In this document: positions 34,112 to 45,509 of the stretch, piece after piece | Numbering within the stretch: the first letter of the stretch is position 1 | How the letters are laid out: each line of letters starts with the position of its first letter | Source of the DNA: Fomitopsis serialis | Taxonomy: Eukaryota > Basidiomycota > Agaricomycetes > Polyporales > Fomitopsidaceae | Direction: 5' to 3' | Assembly: GCF_022376445.1 (NCBI RefSeq) | Contig: NW_025955125.1 | Span: 24,293 to 88,292, forward strand | DNA: 64,000 bases | Notes under the pieces: model-generated | What the model was told of the DNA's origin: nothing | The model's input: only the letters and a program-made list of their open reading frames with translations | The model's database searches: none | Translations under genes and position numbers: made by a program

Positions 34112-34726
34112 AGTGAAGGTCTTGTTCTGGGCGAACGTGCTTCGCCGGGGAACTATGTGGAGATCAGAATGAAGGAACACAACATGGTCGGACGTGTATC
34201 TTTCGAACGCCTCGAGGACAGATCGGTGGGATCAGACATTGCCCCTGTGTGATCCAAGCGCATGGCCCTGGCGGTAACGGAAACACGAAGGGGTGGAGCG
34301 CCGGTTCGCCGAACAGATACACGCCGGCGTGACTGGCAGACGCATGACGGCACACACACTATGTGACAGGAAATCATGCTGGAGGCTCCACATATTAGCA
34401 ATGGCGGGAAATAGCAGACCGCCCGCGGACATCGAATGCAGGAAAGTAGGAAGATGCAACACCGCTCTGAATCTCACCCAGCGAGCGTGCCTACTAAGAA
34501 GAAAAAGGTTAGCCTGGAGTGACGCAGAGGAATCCATACCGCCCACCAAGGCACGTAACGATGTGCCGGTCTTCCGAAGACGTCGTGTCTGCGCCAGGGC
34601 CTATCCCGGGACTGAGAGTACAATCGCGTCTACATACTTTTCAAGATTATCCGTTACACTCTCGATGATGGAGACAGCTGGGTCAATCGACCTCGTACAA
34701 GATAGGCGTGAGGCTAACGCGGCACA
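34112..34726. other. Promoter of copy B and 3' UTR of NUS1
   Basis: About 0.6 kb between two minus-strand genes. The plus-strand open frame 34293-34823 overlaps the NUS1 3' end and has no conserved motif. Confidence 0.5.
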
Positions 34727-35907
34727 CTACTTGCCTAACCGCATCTCTGCAGCGGCATACGTATCGAGTGCCCGTCTGAACTCAGTCTCATCCAGCGGCC
34801 TGCCAGCTGAGCGACTATGGTGACCCCAACGATACCAGGTTAAGTCCAGAGGCTTGTACTCGCTGCGGGCCGGACATTCAGCAGTAGTTGATGTATGCTA
34901 TCGCTGACTTACTCAAACTCGGTGAGCCTGATCTGCCACGGAGGGAATCCATGAAGTTCTAGGTCGCTGGTGTTGCTCGCATGTATACGGTGGACGAGCA
35001 TCAAATCTGGCTCGGGGAAACCATTATTGCCTGAGGGGATGTATAAGTACGATGCATTTTGGAGGAACGACGGATGCAACCTTCTAGGAAGGAGGTAAGC
35101 TCGGCTTCCGATGACGCTGGCCGTCGATCGTTCTTCGCGCGATCCAAAGAGTGGCCTGCAGATCGTCTTCGAAGGAGGGCATTTGCAACCTCGGCGATGG
35201 CAGGCTTCCCTGACTTCCGACTGAGGATATGTAATGTAAAGGGAGTGGGCTTTGACTCGCTGACTGAAATGGCGATTAGCACCGCGACAACTGACTGAAG
35301 CGAAGACATTCACGAGTCGCGCGACGACGCCGCGCCGTCGATTTGACACCGAGCATCCTTCTCCTGCCCTTCTCCGCATGCCCAGGTATTTGCACGCTTG
35401 TAACGTTGAGCTTGTATGGCGAAACTTCGGTGTCAGGAGATACCGGTCTTGAATCCGAGTCGTCCGACGACGGAGGCGTGAGGGGAACTCGAACTCGGTT
35501 TCCAGGTCAGAATCGGTTGAAGGAGTGACAGAGCGTTTCACTAGGCGTTTCCGTATGTCTAAAGATAGTGTGCTGAGAAGCCCTGCGGACGCATTGGTTC
35601 ATTGTGTCAGAGCAGGCGACAGGGTAAATAACGCACCTTCACGATCATACACCGTCAGCCTGTTGATTCCTGCAACGCGACACCACGTTACCGCTTTCTC
35701 CACACTCTCGACCATGAGCTGTTCGGTTGCATCGCTGTCACGGTGGTGTTCTGCAACCAAGAGCAAGGCCAGGTGCGAGGGAAGCTTCTGTCTCTGGGCA
35801 TTGAGAGGTTGTGGTTGGTCCGCGACAGTCAAGAGGCGCCTCGCGGCAGTCACAAGCCAATACAGAGCATGGAAAATGGCGAGCGCAAACGATGCCAGCC
35901 AGGACAT
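34727..35907 (-). CDS. NUS1: Dehydrodolichyl diphosphate synthase complex subunit NUS1
   Basis: Non-catalytic but essential subunit (NgBR/Nus1) of the ER cis-prenyltransferase that makes the dolichol precursor. The start at 35907 gives a hydrophobic leader (MSWLASFALAIFHALYWLV) suited to membrane anchoring. LPSHLALLLVAEHHRDSDAT and VTWCRVAGINRLTVYDREG follow. Later exons encode LLSTLSLDIRKRLVKR, a Ser/Thr-rich insert, FTLHILSRKSGKPAIAEVAN, then FPEPDLMLVHRIHASNTSDL, LELHGFPPWQIRLTEF and the last exon YKPLDLTWYRWGHH ... AAEMRLGK. Arg-Leu-Gly near the C-terminus fits the RxG motif that NgBR contributes to the shared active site. About six exons; the frame shift between the insert and FTLHIL is resolved by introns starting at 35441 and near 35312. 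Its catalytic partner is encoded at 40224-41466. Confidence 0.87.
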
Positions 35908-36950
35908 CTACCTGATTGTCCCGGTAATTCGTGACGCAATAAGTCAGAATATCCAAGTAAATGATCCTAGGCTCTGTGTTGCGCGCGAAGGTGTCGCCCG
36001 GAGGCAAATACACCCCAGTTTATGAAGGAGAGTTGAAGCGTCGTGTCGGAGAGGTGAACACGTCCTCATGGGACCCCCGACTACTCCCATATATGTACAA
36101 TAGCAAATCACGGATGCGGCCACTTCGGACCCCGAAGACCATCAAATGTATGCCACAGGTCGGTCTCTTTGAACTCTCTGCACCGTATCATTATGTCGAG
36201 CTCAATGTCCTTTCGCCACGACGCCCTAAGTCGCATCCAGGGATGCGGCATGCTCAACGTCCTTCCGCCTCGACGCCCCAGGTCGGATTGATGCTCGGTC
36301 ATACAGACCGTTGTGCTCCGACGGCAGATCGACGTGCGCACATACACTGATCCAAGGGGCGCATTGGCCGAGCGACCTCGCGCGCGCATGGTCAATTCAC
36401 TACCTTCGGGCGAGGAACTTCGCTGGTCTACTACATATCTTGCTGCTGTCTCGAAAAGCTCAGATGAGGACGATTGCTAGCGCGCCTGGTGAGTAATAGC
36501 ATGCCCTCGCTAATGGTGCAGTGTCAGGCGATGAGGCTTGTATAATGCATAGATGACAGTAATGCGACAGACGGTGTGCTCGGTGCCGGTGAGGGCCTAC
36601 CGATAAACGGGATGCGTTGTCTGGTGTCATTTCGGTGCGTCCTTTGTTCATGCAACGAGCGGCGGTATTCTTAAAATATGAGGCATCCACTGGCAACGGT
36701 TCTACTTCGTTGTGATCTGGGTCTGAAGATCATCGCAAACATACCATCTATATTATCCATCGTCTACCTAGCTCAAGTCCACGACGTGGAGGCGGAGAGG
36801 GCATAGTTTCATTTCCACTACGCAATACCACACACTGGTATTCTGGGCTCGCTGAAGAGATCTATCCAGTAGAAGAGCTAGTATATGAGTACAGCGCGAG
36901 ATTGTTCGATTATGCATACAGTATATCGCGCATGGATGGATGCAAACAGA
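35908..36950. other. Intergenic: NUS1 promoter and SEC17 3' UTR
   Basis: About 1 kb without a supported gene. It contains an imperfect direct repeat of about 34 bp (36200-36233 and 36252-36285, period 52, about five mismatches) starting GCTCAA-GTCCTT. Confidence 0.5.
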
Positions 36951-38000
36951 CTATGTAAGACCGGGCTCCTCCTGGATGCCCCTCTTGATCTTCAACAGTA
37001 TGTTCGTCTTCCAGTTGTCGAGTTTCGTGACCTGGTCGTACTCAAACACGGCGGCGGTGAACGTCTCCGCATCGCCGGCCTCGATTGCGTCAACGAGCAC
37101 ATTGACGAACTTGGCTTCGCGCGTTGAAGAGAACGTCGTGTCCAGGGACGAGTACTTCGACAAGTTGCGCTTGGCTGTGACGGTATCCTGTTGTACGTCG
37201 AGAATGCCAAGCAACAGCGCGTAAGCACTGGTCTGAATATTGAATGAAGACAACCAAGCGCACCCCCATAGCCAATGCGCACAGGCTAGCTCGTAGCCAG
37301 TACTCCTTCACGCTGTATTTCGTGAGGGCAGAACCGAGCGATGCATTCGCTACTTGCTCGTAGCGCGCGATGGCCTGCGGATAATTCTCCAGCTCGGCAT
37401 GCAAATCGGCAGCATCCTTGTAGCAAGCATTTGCAGTCCTATGAGGCGACATATAAGAGCGCCCGTTTCATCACTACTCGCATACTCACGCAGTAGCATC
37501 CTCTTGAGAGTACCATTCGCCGGCACGCTCGAAGCTCTCGCAGGCTTTCCGTAGATCATTGATCTCCGTGAGGTATATCTGACCTATTTCCTTCTCGCGA
37601 TCTGCCGCTTGACGGAAGCGACCACTCTTGCAGAGATGTGTGATCGTTTGTGTCAAGGCCTGGATAGCGACTTCGTACCGCAGTCAGTAACACTGTGTGC
37701 AAAGAGTCTCCTGTGTAACTCACGGTCTGGGTGCCCCCTCTTGTACGCCTTGGCAGCGTTCCACCACGCGTTTGCGGCCTCGTTGGTCTCGGAACATTTC
37801 TCTCTGCACTCCGCCTCCCTCGCGTGAGCATCCCCTGCCTCCCGGAAGAGCTTGTCGATCTTGAACGCGTTCGCGGCCTGCTGATAGAGGTCGCCCGCCT
37901 CCTCGAACTTGGTGTTCGAGGAGCTAAACCAGCCGCTTGACGAGTTGGCTTTCTTGTCGGCCTTCTCTAGCAGCGTCTGAGCTGGTGATTTGGAAGGCAT
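36951..38000 (-). CDS. SEC17: Alpha-SNAP, vesicular fusion protein SEC17
   Basis: Adaptor that binds SNARE complexes and recruits the ATPase Sec18/NSF to disassemble them after membrane fusion. The start at 38000 gives MPSKSPAQTLLEKADKKA. The family pattern of TPR-like helical hairpins follows: KFEEAGDLYQQAANAFKIDK, EAANAWWNAAKAYKRG, REKEIGQIYLTEINDLRKAC, ACYKDAADLHAELENYPQAI and YEQVANASLGSALTKYSVKE. The C-terminal part is DTVTAKRNLSKYSSLDTTF and LDNWKTNILLKIKRGIQEE, ending at 36951. Alpha-SNAPs typically end in an acidic/Leu segment that activates NSF; here the last residues are EEPGLT. It shares a 185-bp divergent promoter with PGM3. Confidence 0.93.
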
Positions 38001-38185
38001 CGTGGTGGGATGGCAAGACGCTGTGGCAACGATGCAGCCGGACGCGGTGTATGACGCACGTGTCGAATGACTGCGCGCTAAACTTGCAAACGTCTGAACG
38101 TCTCCTGCCAGTGGCCTTCGCCTTCCTCGTCCACTCACTGAGTTTCGTCTTCACAAGCGCGCTGTCCATTTCTTTCGCCGTTGTG
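38001..38185. promoter_or_regulatory. Short bidirectional promoter SEC17/PGM3
   Basis: Only 185 bp separate the two start codons, so both promoters and 5' UTRs must lie here. I see no clear TATA box. Confidence 0.55.
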
Positions 38186-40117
38186 ATGTCTAGTCTTCCC
38201 GTGGATGCGATCCGGAGCCTCTCCGACCAACATCCCAAGCCATCTCACATTCATTTCCAGTATGGAACCGCTGGGTTTAGAACAAAGTAGGTTTGTCCAT
38301 TGCTCCTGGGCGTGATGATCTCAGACAACCTCTGGGATAGAGGCGATATTCTCGACTCTGTCATGTTCAGAGTTGGGATTTTGGCCGGCTTGCGGAGCAA
38401 GAAGATGGACGGCAAGACCATCGGTGTAATGGTCACTGCATCGCACAACCCTGAGCCTGTGAGACACTGGGTTGCTTCACGCTCGGATATGATGACTGAC
38501 TGGGAACTCTAGGACAATGGTGTGAAGCTTGTCGATCCCCGCGGCGAGATGCTGGAGACATCGTGGGAGGCACATGCTACCGCTCTCGCGAACGCACAAA
38601 GCACGGATGAGTTCATCGCTGCTCTTGATACTTTCGTCACGACCATGAAGATCGATCTCTCGAAACCGGCGAAGGTGGTCTACGCAAGAGATACCCGCCC
38701 TTCTGGTCCTGCGCTTGTTGCCGCTTTGGAAGACGGCATCAAGGCCATCGGTGCTGAAGGCCGCAACGCGGGCGTAACAACCACTCCCGTACTTCACTAC
38801 CTGGTCAGGGCCATCAACACCAAGGGTACCAAGGAAGAGTACGGAGAGGATTCCGAGGAAGGCTATCTCAGGAAACTCAGCACCGCTTTCAAGAAGCTCG
38901 TTGTAAGCCGCCAAGCTGGGATGCCACGTTTCTATGAAGCTGATTTGGCAACAAGGCTGGGAAATCATCTATCCCACCTTTGGTTGTTGACTGTGCCAAC
39001 GGCGTTGGTGCAAAGGTCGCAAAGGAACTAGCTGAACATCTAGGCGACACGTTGCAAATCATACCCGTCAACACGTCAACCACGACGCCTGGCGCCTTGA
39101 ACAACGCTTGTGGCGCCGACTTCGTCAAGACCCAACAGACACTCCCTCCCTCATTGACAACTGTGCTCAAGCCCGGTCAGCGGGCATGCAGTCTGGATGG
39201 CGATGCAGATCGCTTGATCTACCACTACCTCGACGATCGCGGACAGTTCCATATGCTAGACGGCGACAAGATTGCGGCTTTGTCGGCTGCATTCATCGGA
39301 GAGCTGACCAAGGCCGCCGGGCTCGATGACAAGATCAAGGCCGGCATAGTGCAAACAGCCTATGCCAACGGTGGCTCAACGAAGTACCTGTCGGAGGTGA
39401 GTGCCTTTGATATGACATAGAGAAACGTCCTGTACAGAGATGCGCTCGCTGTCATTATAGCGTCTCCCGGTGAAATGCGTCCCGACTGGCGTCAAACATC
39501 TCCATCACGCTGCCGAAAAGTTCGACGTCGGCGTGTACTTCGAGGCCAATGGTCACGGCACGGTTATCTTCTCTCCGCAGAGCTTGAATGTACTGTCCAC
39601 CTATCAGCCGTCGACCCCCGCTCAGTCGACCGCTCTGAACCACATCACCAACCTGACGGACGTCATCAACCAGACCGTCGGCGATGCGCTATCAGACATG
39701 CTCATGGTGGAAGCCGTCCTCGCTCACAAGTCCTACAGCGGAGAGGAATGGAACTCCCTCTACGTTGACCTACCCAACCGGCTCGTCAAGGTTGTCGTAG
39801 CTGACAGGAACATCTTCAAGACCGAAGATGCCGAGCGCCGCTTGGTCAGCCCGTCCGGTATCCAGGCCAAGATCGACGAGCTGGTCCGCCGGTACGAGGG
39901 CGGCCGTGCGTTCGTGCGGCCCAGCGGGACGGAGGACGTTGTGCGAGTGTATGCCGAAGCGACGGTCAGAACTCAGGCTGATGGTGAGTGATGACATCTT
40001 TCAGGATCCGTTCCACAGCTTCTCATCGCGTACTCAGAGCTTGCATATCGCGTCGCTGGGCTGGTCTACGACGAGACCGGCGGCCATCCCGCTCACCGAC
40101 CGCTCGAATTTCTGTGA
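38186..40117 (+). CDS. AGM1: Phosphoacetylglucosamine mutase (PGM3/AGM1)
   Basis: Interconverts N-acetylglucosamine 6-phosphate and 1-phosphate, the step before UDP-GlcNAc, used for chitin, N-glycans and GPI anchors. The start at 38186 gives [26 protein letters not shown] is spliced to [14 protein letters not shown]. The phosphoserine loop reads VTASHNPE, the metal loop is [10 protein letters not shown], the sugar-binding loop is [15 protein letters not shown], and the phosphate-binding loop is [17 protein letters not shown]. Introns near 38286, 38460, 38902, 39397 and 39985 join in frame; the last gives the C-terminal [13 protein letters not shown]. All active-site motifs of the alpha-D-phosphohexomutase family are present, so it should be active in the cytosol. 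Confidence 0.93.
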
Positions 40118-40223
40118 GACGCCGGACGGAAAGGAAAACTGAAGTGGATGTAACTGTGGACATGTACTTGTAGCTTCTCACATGGACCGTGTACTAATAG
40201 ACAATCCCAAGGCATGATGCATT

Positions 40224-41466
40224 CTATGCGGCCTGCGCAGACCACGCTCTCCGCTGATAGTCCAAGATAATCGACACCAAGTCCCACAACCCAAACTCAG
40301 GCCACGTCGGGTTGAGGAACTGCAGCTGCGTGTCTTCACAGCACTGTGTCATGCATAAGCAACGCGGCACGATCATTAGGAAGGGATCGAATTCAGGACC
40401 GATAGACGAACGGACGAGACGCACCTGCCAGAGGAGGAAGTCGCTCAGTCGGCGCACCCCGCTCGTGCGTACGAGTAGATCGAGCGGCGGGCTGCCCACA
40501 CGGGTAGTCATCAGATGAGCGCCGATGTCGTCTTCTGTGATCTCGCTGGAAGTGGGGGTGGGAAGGGGGTCCCGGTCAGATCTGGGCGGGAATTTGAAGC
40601 GAGACAAAAGATGCGCAGTGATTGGGTGATGAGAGATATAAGATTGACGTACTGGTGAGTGCCGTCTTTTGCCTCTTTTGAGAGTGCGTGCTCGACGGCG
40701 AGGTCGACGGCTGTGGCGATCTCGTTCCGAGCACCGTAGGGCATGCAGACGTTGAAAATTGCGCTGCAAGGACAAGCGAAGCCGCGGTCAGCCGCTGTAA
40801 CTGGACGTGTGCCGATACTAGTAACACAAGGGGTACGTCTTGCCGTGCATCGCAGGGAATCCGTTGAATGTCCAAGATAGAGAAGGGACACGCACCGGTC
40901 GTTGTTCCGTGTCATTTCCTCCGCCTTGCGGATCGCAGCCTGTAAGTTTGGCGGAAGTAGGCTCGTCTTGCCGAGTACGTTCAACCGGACGCCGTACTCG
41001 TCCAGTAGCTCCCTGCATAGCATCCCACAGTTTCAGCGGAGAAAACAGTAGGTAATTCAGCTAGCAGACCCGCGTTGGCAGAGCTCGAGGAGCAGTGTCT
41101 CTAGAAGCGTCATAAGGTCATCAACTTCCTCCGGCGTACGTTTGAAGTTGTCGATGGCAAATGCGTATACAGATACGCAGCGCACTTTGAGGAGCATGCA
41201 TATTTCTAGCACCTGCGCTGGTATTAATAACCATTCTCATTCAATGCACGAGCACGCACACGTCGCAATGCAATGCCGCCCTGCGCGTGACCTTCCTGGG
41301 CGGGTTGGTGGTGGGAACGCGCATACCGTCGGTTGCCGTCCATGATGAAGGCAACATGGCGGGGGATGGGACCGGCTGCGAGGACGGTGAGGGCGACATC
41401 GCAGAAGTTGGTCACAGCGGTGTGCACGAGCCTCTGTATTGAGCGGTAGACAAGTGAGAGGACCAT
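40224..41466 (-). CDS. RER2: Cis-prenyltransferase, catalytic subunit of dehydrodolichyl diphosphate synthase (RER2/SRT1)
   Basis: Adds isopentenyl units to farnesyl diphosphate to build dehydrodolichyl diphosphate on the ER. The start at 41466 gives [18 protein letters not shown], an amphipathic N-terminal segment. The catalytic motif [16 protein letters not shown] holds the conserved Asp. After an intron, [20 protein letters not shown] and [17 protein letters not shown] follow. Then [57 protein letters not shown] and the substrate-binding [15 protein letters not shown], ending [19 protein letters not shown]. The usual RTSGExRLS has Val-Arg at the E-x position. The C-terminus (40224) lacks the RxG motif of bacterial homodimers, consistent with needing NUS1 (34727-35907). 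Confidence 0.9.
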
Positions 41467-42217
41467 GGCGTGGTGAGAAGCTCTCAGGCTGCTTGCTTTG
41501 ACCAGAGACTAGTGTTAATATACGACTGCCCCGAATCGAGCGGGCCGTACGCGTAAACTGTGATAGATGAGATGACATTTGCACCATACAGTGATCACAA
41601 CTCAACTGGCACCCGGGCCATTTTAATATCTTGCAAAGGACTAGCTATCAACATGGCTGGAGACATCTCGGGCTTTGGCATGGAGCACTTGGAGAGACGT
41701 TGGAATGGGCTTCGCGATGTGCCATAGGGTGGATTGGTTTTTTTGATGCAATTTCCACTGATATAGATCTCAATGACAAGCTAAGGCTTGGTATGCGCTG
41801 CAACCCTGGCAATGGACTTCAAGCGTGACATGACGAGGCGTAAGCAGCTTTGCCACACGCGCCTCATCTACGACGCCTTCCTTTTTGGGACCACTGTATC
41901 GGACGGAGATCTCAGCCACCCGTGATTCTCGGTCAGTCGAGTGGGAAGGGAAGACAGCTATCGCGGCCTCTGTGCAGTGTATCGAATCCTGTACATACGC
42001 TGTCCAATGCGGGCGAGGTGAGCGGTGGAAAGCTCCGAAGGGATCGTCCCCGCCATCCGCCAGATTAGGCGAATACGACGCTCGATGTCGACAGGATGTC
42101 GTATGCTCCGATGACTCGCAACTGCTGTTGCTCGGGCTTCGTAGCTCTGTACCCTGCCACCACCATCTCTTCCCCGTCTACGGCGCCCTTGAGGTGCAGA
42201 ACACCCTCGCTATCCGG
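41467..42217. other. Divergent intergenic region RER2 / amidotransferase
   Basis: About 0.75 kb expected to hold both promoters. An open plus-strand frame runs into the next gene from 41885 but has no conserved residues before the Met-Cys start at 42218. Confidence 0.5.
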
Positions 42218-43711
42218 ATGTGCCGCTTCGTGATCTACAAGGGGACTTCCCCCGTGCAGCTCTCGCACTTGTTGACAAGACCATGTCATTCGATCATCAA
42301 CCAGGCCTTCGACTCGAGACTCCGGTTGGACCGCAGGAGACCCATCAATGGCGATGGCTTTGGCGTTGGTGCGGCGTGTGTCTTGCGTAGAGGTTGAGCA
42401 GACGATCTGACGGAGGATCAGGATGGTACGACTCCGTACACGACGAGGAGCTTGGTAGCCAACCATGCATCTTTACCTCTGTTACACCGGTATGCACACT
42501 TGCTGTGGTCTTGTAGCTGTGGCTCATTTCCATATAGGCTTGGAACAACGTCAACCTCACACGGCTCGCGGAGAAAATTAAGTCCCCATTGGTCTTGTGT
42601 GTATTCCTGTGCCTACCCGCATCCAATCATTCTGACTTCTCTGCAGTGCCCATGTCCGTGCAACGACGGCGGGTACTCTGAGCCTTGACAACTGCCACCC
42701 GTGGTCCTTTGGGAAGCTCATGGTGCGTAGAGCCCTCTCCTTCGTGAGTGCAGACTGACGAACCATCATTGCGTGAAGTGGATGCACAATGGCGGCATCG
42801 CGGAGTTCCCGAGGATCAAGAGGCGTCTGCAGTCGTACGTGTCCGACGAGATGTTCAACTTCGTCACCGGGAACACGGATTCGCAGTGGGCTTTCGCGCT
42901 GTTCCTCTCCAAGGTCAGCTTCATGCAGCCGGGGCCATTCCAATTGCTCACAGGAGATGTAGCTGCCTGATCCGCATGCGAAAACGTTCCCTCCACATGT
43001 ATTGCGCAAGGCCATGATGGAAACCATCGCTCACATCAACTTGTTGACCGAAGCAGAGAACATTACGGAGGTGAATATCTCATCCCATTCTAGGTTAATG
43101 ACTCGTTGTGTGCTCTTGTTCACTCAAAATTGTCTAGCCAAGTTTGATGAACTTCTGCGTGACTGACGGAGAGAGCGTTGTTGCAACACGCTACATTTCC
43201 TCGCGCCATGAGGAAGCAGCATCTCTGGTAGGTTGCGTTACTTGGTACTGGTATGTGAGCCACGATCACTCACCTTACGCACCAGTGGTTCTCGTCTGGC
43301 ACAACATTCAGCGAATACGCGGAAGGTGGGCACTACAAGATGTCGAAGGCGGACAAGCGAGAGAACATCATCATGGTCGCCAGCGAGCCGCTGACCTTCG
43401 AGAAAGGTGCCTACACTCTGGCTTCACGTAATGAGGAATGAGACTGACTCGACGATATGTGACTAGCGGACTGGATGGAGATCAAGACTAACCATATGGT
43501 TGTCATTACCCCCAAGATGAACCTCCTGCAGTTCCCTATCGTCGACAAGTACTACGTTCCGCCTTCCGACCCTGCTGCACTCAATCGTGGCACCGAGTTT
43601 GCCGCATCGAAGGGCTTATTCAGTGCCCGCCGGGATGTGCCTCTCCGACCCGCCAGTGTTGAGCTGCAGGTGCCGGAGAGCTTCCCCGCCGTCCCGGTGC
43701 TCGTAGCGTAG
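42218..43711 (+). CDS. Class II glutamine amidotransferase domain protein, DUG3-like
   Basis: Ntn-type glutamine amidotransferase resembling yeast Dug3, part of the Dug2-Dug3 complex that cleaves glutathione. The start at 42218 gives Met-Cys-Arg-Phe, so after Met removal the nucleophile is the N-terminal Cys, which fixes the start. The first exons read VIYKGTSPVQLSHLLTRP and INGDGFGVG, then WYDSV, WNNVNLTRLAEKIKSPLVF and the domain core AHVRATTAGTLSLDNCHPW. HNGGIAEFPRIKRRL and GNTDSQWAFALFL follow, with INLLTEAENITEPSLMNFCV and SSGTTFSEYAEGGHYKM later. The last exon ends at 43711. Seven or so short introns keep frame. Glutathione degradation is inferred from the family; the partner Dug2 peptidase is not in this window. 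Confidence 0.87.
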
Positions 43712-43993
43712 TCGTGCCTTTATCCTACCTGTTGTTGCTATCTTGTACTTGCTCTCTGAGTTGGACCGTGTACCTATATTTTACCAGTTGTTGCCTTTGA
43801 TATTGGAATGTACCCCCTTCAAGTTTAGGAGGATCGAGTCTCGTGCGAATACACGTGTTTGTGATGTTGAGCCCAAGTGACTGAGTACGAGGTGTACCTT
43901 GGCGCGTCTGCAAGCAGGGGTATGCCTCCGCCCTGCTCGCGAGCTTGAGTCCGCATCACTTTCCTCCCGGACTCTTCGGACCCGGGCATCGAG

Positions 43994-45367
43994 ATGGCGA
44001 TGTCGGGCCCCCGCTTGTTATGGAGTGCCATTACCAGCACGTCGAGGTCAGTCCCATCCTCCGTCCGTTGTCGCACGCGCACTCGCACTCAGACGCGTAC
44101 CCCGCAGGTTGTCTACCGTGCTCCAGATCCTCATCTTCCTCCCCCTCACGCTCTCGACGCTTTCCACACCTGCTTTCCTGCTGCTCTCCCTGCTGCTGTT
44201 CGCCCACTCGCTCATCCATGGCACGCTCGTGCTCTTCTGGGGCTCGCCCGCGCTGTCCGTCATGCAGGTCCCGATGCACCCGATCCTGCTGCTCGTGTGC
44301 TTCAATGTCTTCTCGGAGAAGGTGCCCCCGCTGCTCATGACGACTGCGTATTGGTGGGGGAGGATTCTCCACTGGTCGAGTCCGGGCTTCATCGTGATGG
44401 AGGGCCTGTCGAGTCTGCTCATTGTCCAGAAGCTGGGGCAGGTGGGGAAGGAGCTGGTCAGTGAGGGTGAAGGGTACCAGTTTGGTATGCTCGTTGCGGC
44501 TGCAGCTGCATATGTTGCATCTGCTTGGTGGGTCGTCGTGGTGCGTCCTTCGTCGATATGTCCAGTTCGCCGAGTCTCATTATGCGCGGACGTTAGGCGT
44601 ATCCTGCAGCAGCGACTTCTCCCCTTTCGTCAACCCTGTTGGGCGTGGCCCTGACAACTTTGATCTTCCTCACACTCATTGGCTTCTTCCTGCGGAGAAC
44701 GAATGTTATCGAGTCTTCGGGGCTTGCCTTGTTCGTCGCGTACAACGTCTGGCAATGTGGTTTCGACCAGCAGTCTTATGCGGACCCCGCTTCCTCGTAG
44801 TGCGTACTACTCCCCATACTTTCTGGTATATCTCTCATAAACCTGTGCTTTTCTGACGACAGCGCGCCTTTGTGGGACAATTTCCTCCCCCATATGCAAA
44901 CTTTGGTCAACTTTATCACCAACACGTTGCCTCGGCCCTTGCTCATCGCCCTGTTATACCGACTCGCTGTTCTGCACTTCGCGTCGCAAATACTTCCTAC
45001 CATCGGAGCGGATAGCTGGGATGAAGATGCTGGCGTGGACGGAGGGTGGGACGCACGGCCGGTACGTACGCACTTGTTACTATAGGGTCGTGGCTCACAT
45101 GTAGACCTTTTGACAGACATCCAAGCTGACCCGTCTCCTATTGACATACCAACAAGCCATATTTGTCACCGTGTACTCGCATCTACTCTGTTCGTATCTT
45201 CTACTGCCCTGTGGATACAGCCTTACGTTCTCTCAGTGCTCGATCATTCCTCTCAGGTCTGGTGGCGATGGATGAACATCCTCTTTACTATGGTGATTTG
45301 GTCAGTAGAGCTGCTCGTCAGCGGCGAGGACGACGATTCAGTCACAACAAAATGGAAGGTGGATTGA
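43994..45367 (+). CDS. ICE2: ER membrane protein ICE2
   Basis: Polytopic ER protein of the Ice2 family, which in yeast links ER membrane growth, cortical ER inheritance and lipid-droplet use. The first exon is 43994-44046 (MAMSGPRLLWSAITSTSR); the intron 44047-44107 leads to LSTVLQILIFLPLTLS. Hydrophobic segments follow: FLLLSLLLFAHSLIHGTL, HPILLLVCFNVFSEK, MLVAAAAAYVASAWWVVV, LLGVALTTLIFLTLIGFFL and GLALFVAYNVWQCGFDQQSY. After an intron the gene continues LWDNFLPHMQTLVNFITNTL and LHFASQILPTIGADSWDED, then the C-terminal WWRWMNILFTMVIWSVELLV and a charged tail ending WKVD. Length and order match the family; the start Met at 44000 is an alternative. Confidence 0.88.
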
Positions 45368-45509
45368 TTGTCCCGGTGCCTCGCCCTCTCCACGCACGAC
45401 CCCGACTGCATGAATACGGTACGACATATAATGACCCCACATCAATCCCGCATCCAGCACTCCCCGCAGCGTCGAACTTCTATCCTTCCCATCGCCATCT
45501 CGTATCTAT

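Noticed and set aside
35100..35450. Apparent frameshift in NUS1 between the Ser/Thr-rich insert and FTLHIL
   Set aside because: Two short introns with normal splice sites explain it, so no mutation is needed.
42065..42466. Minus-strand open frame of 133 codons
   Set aside because: It is antisense to the first exons of the DUG3-like gene, which has a fixed Met-Cys start and clear motifs.
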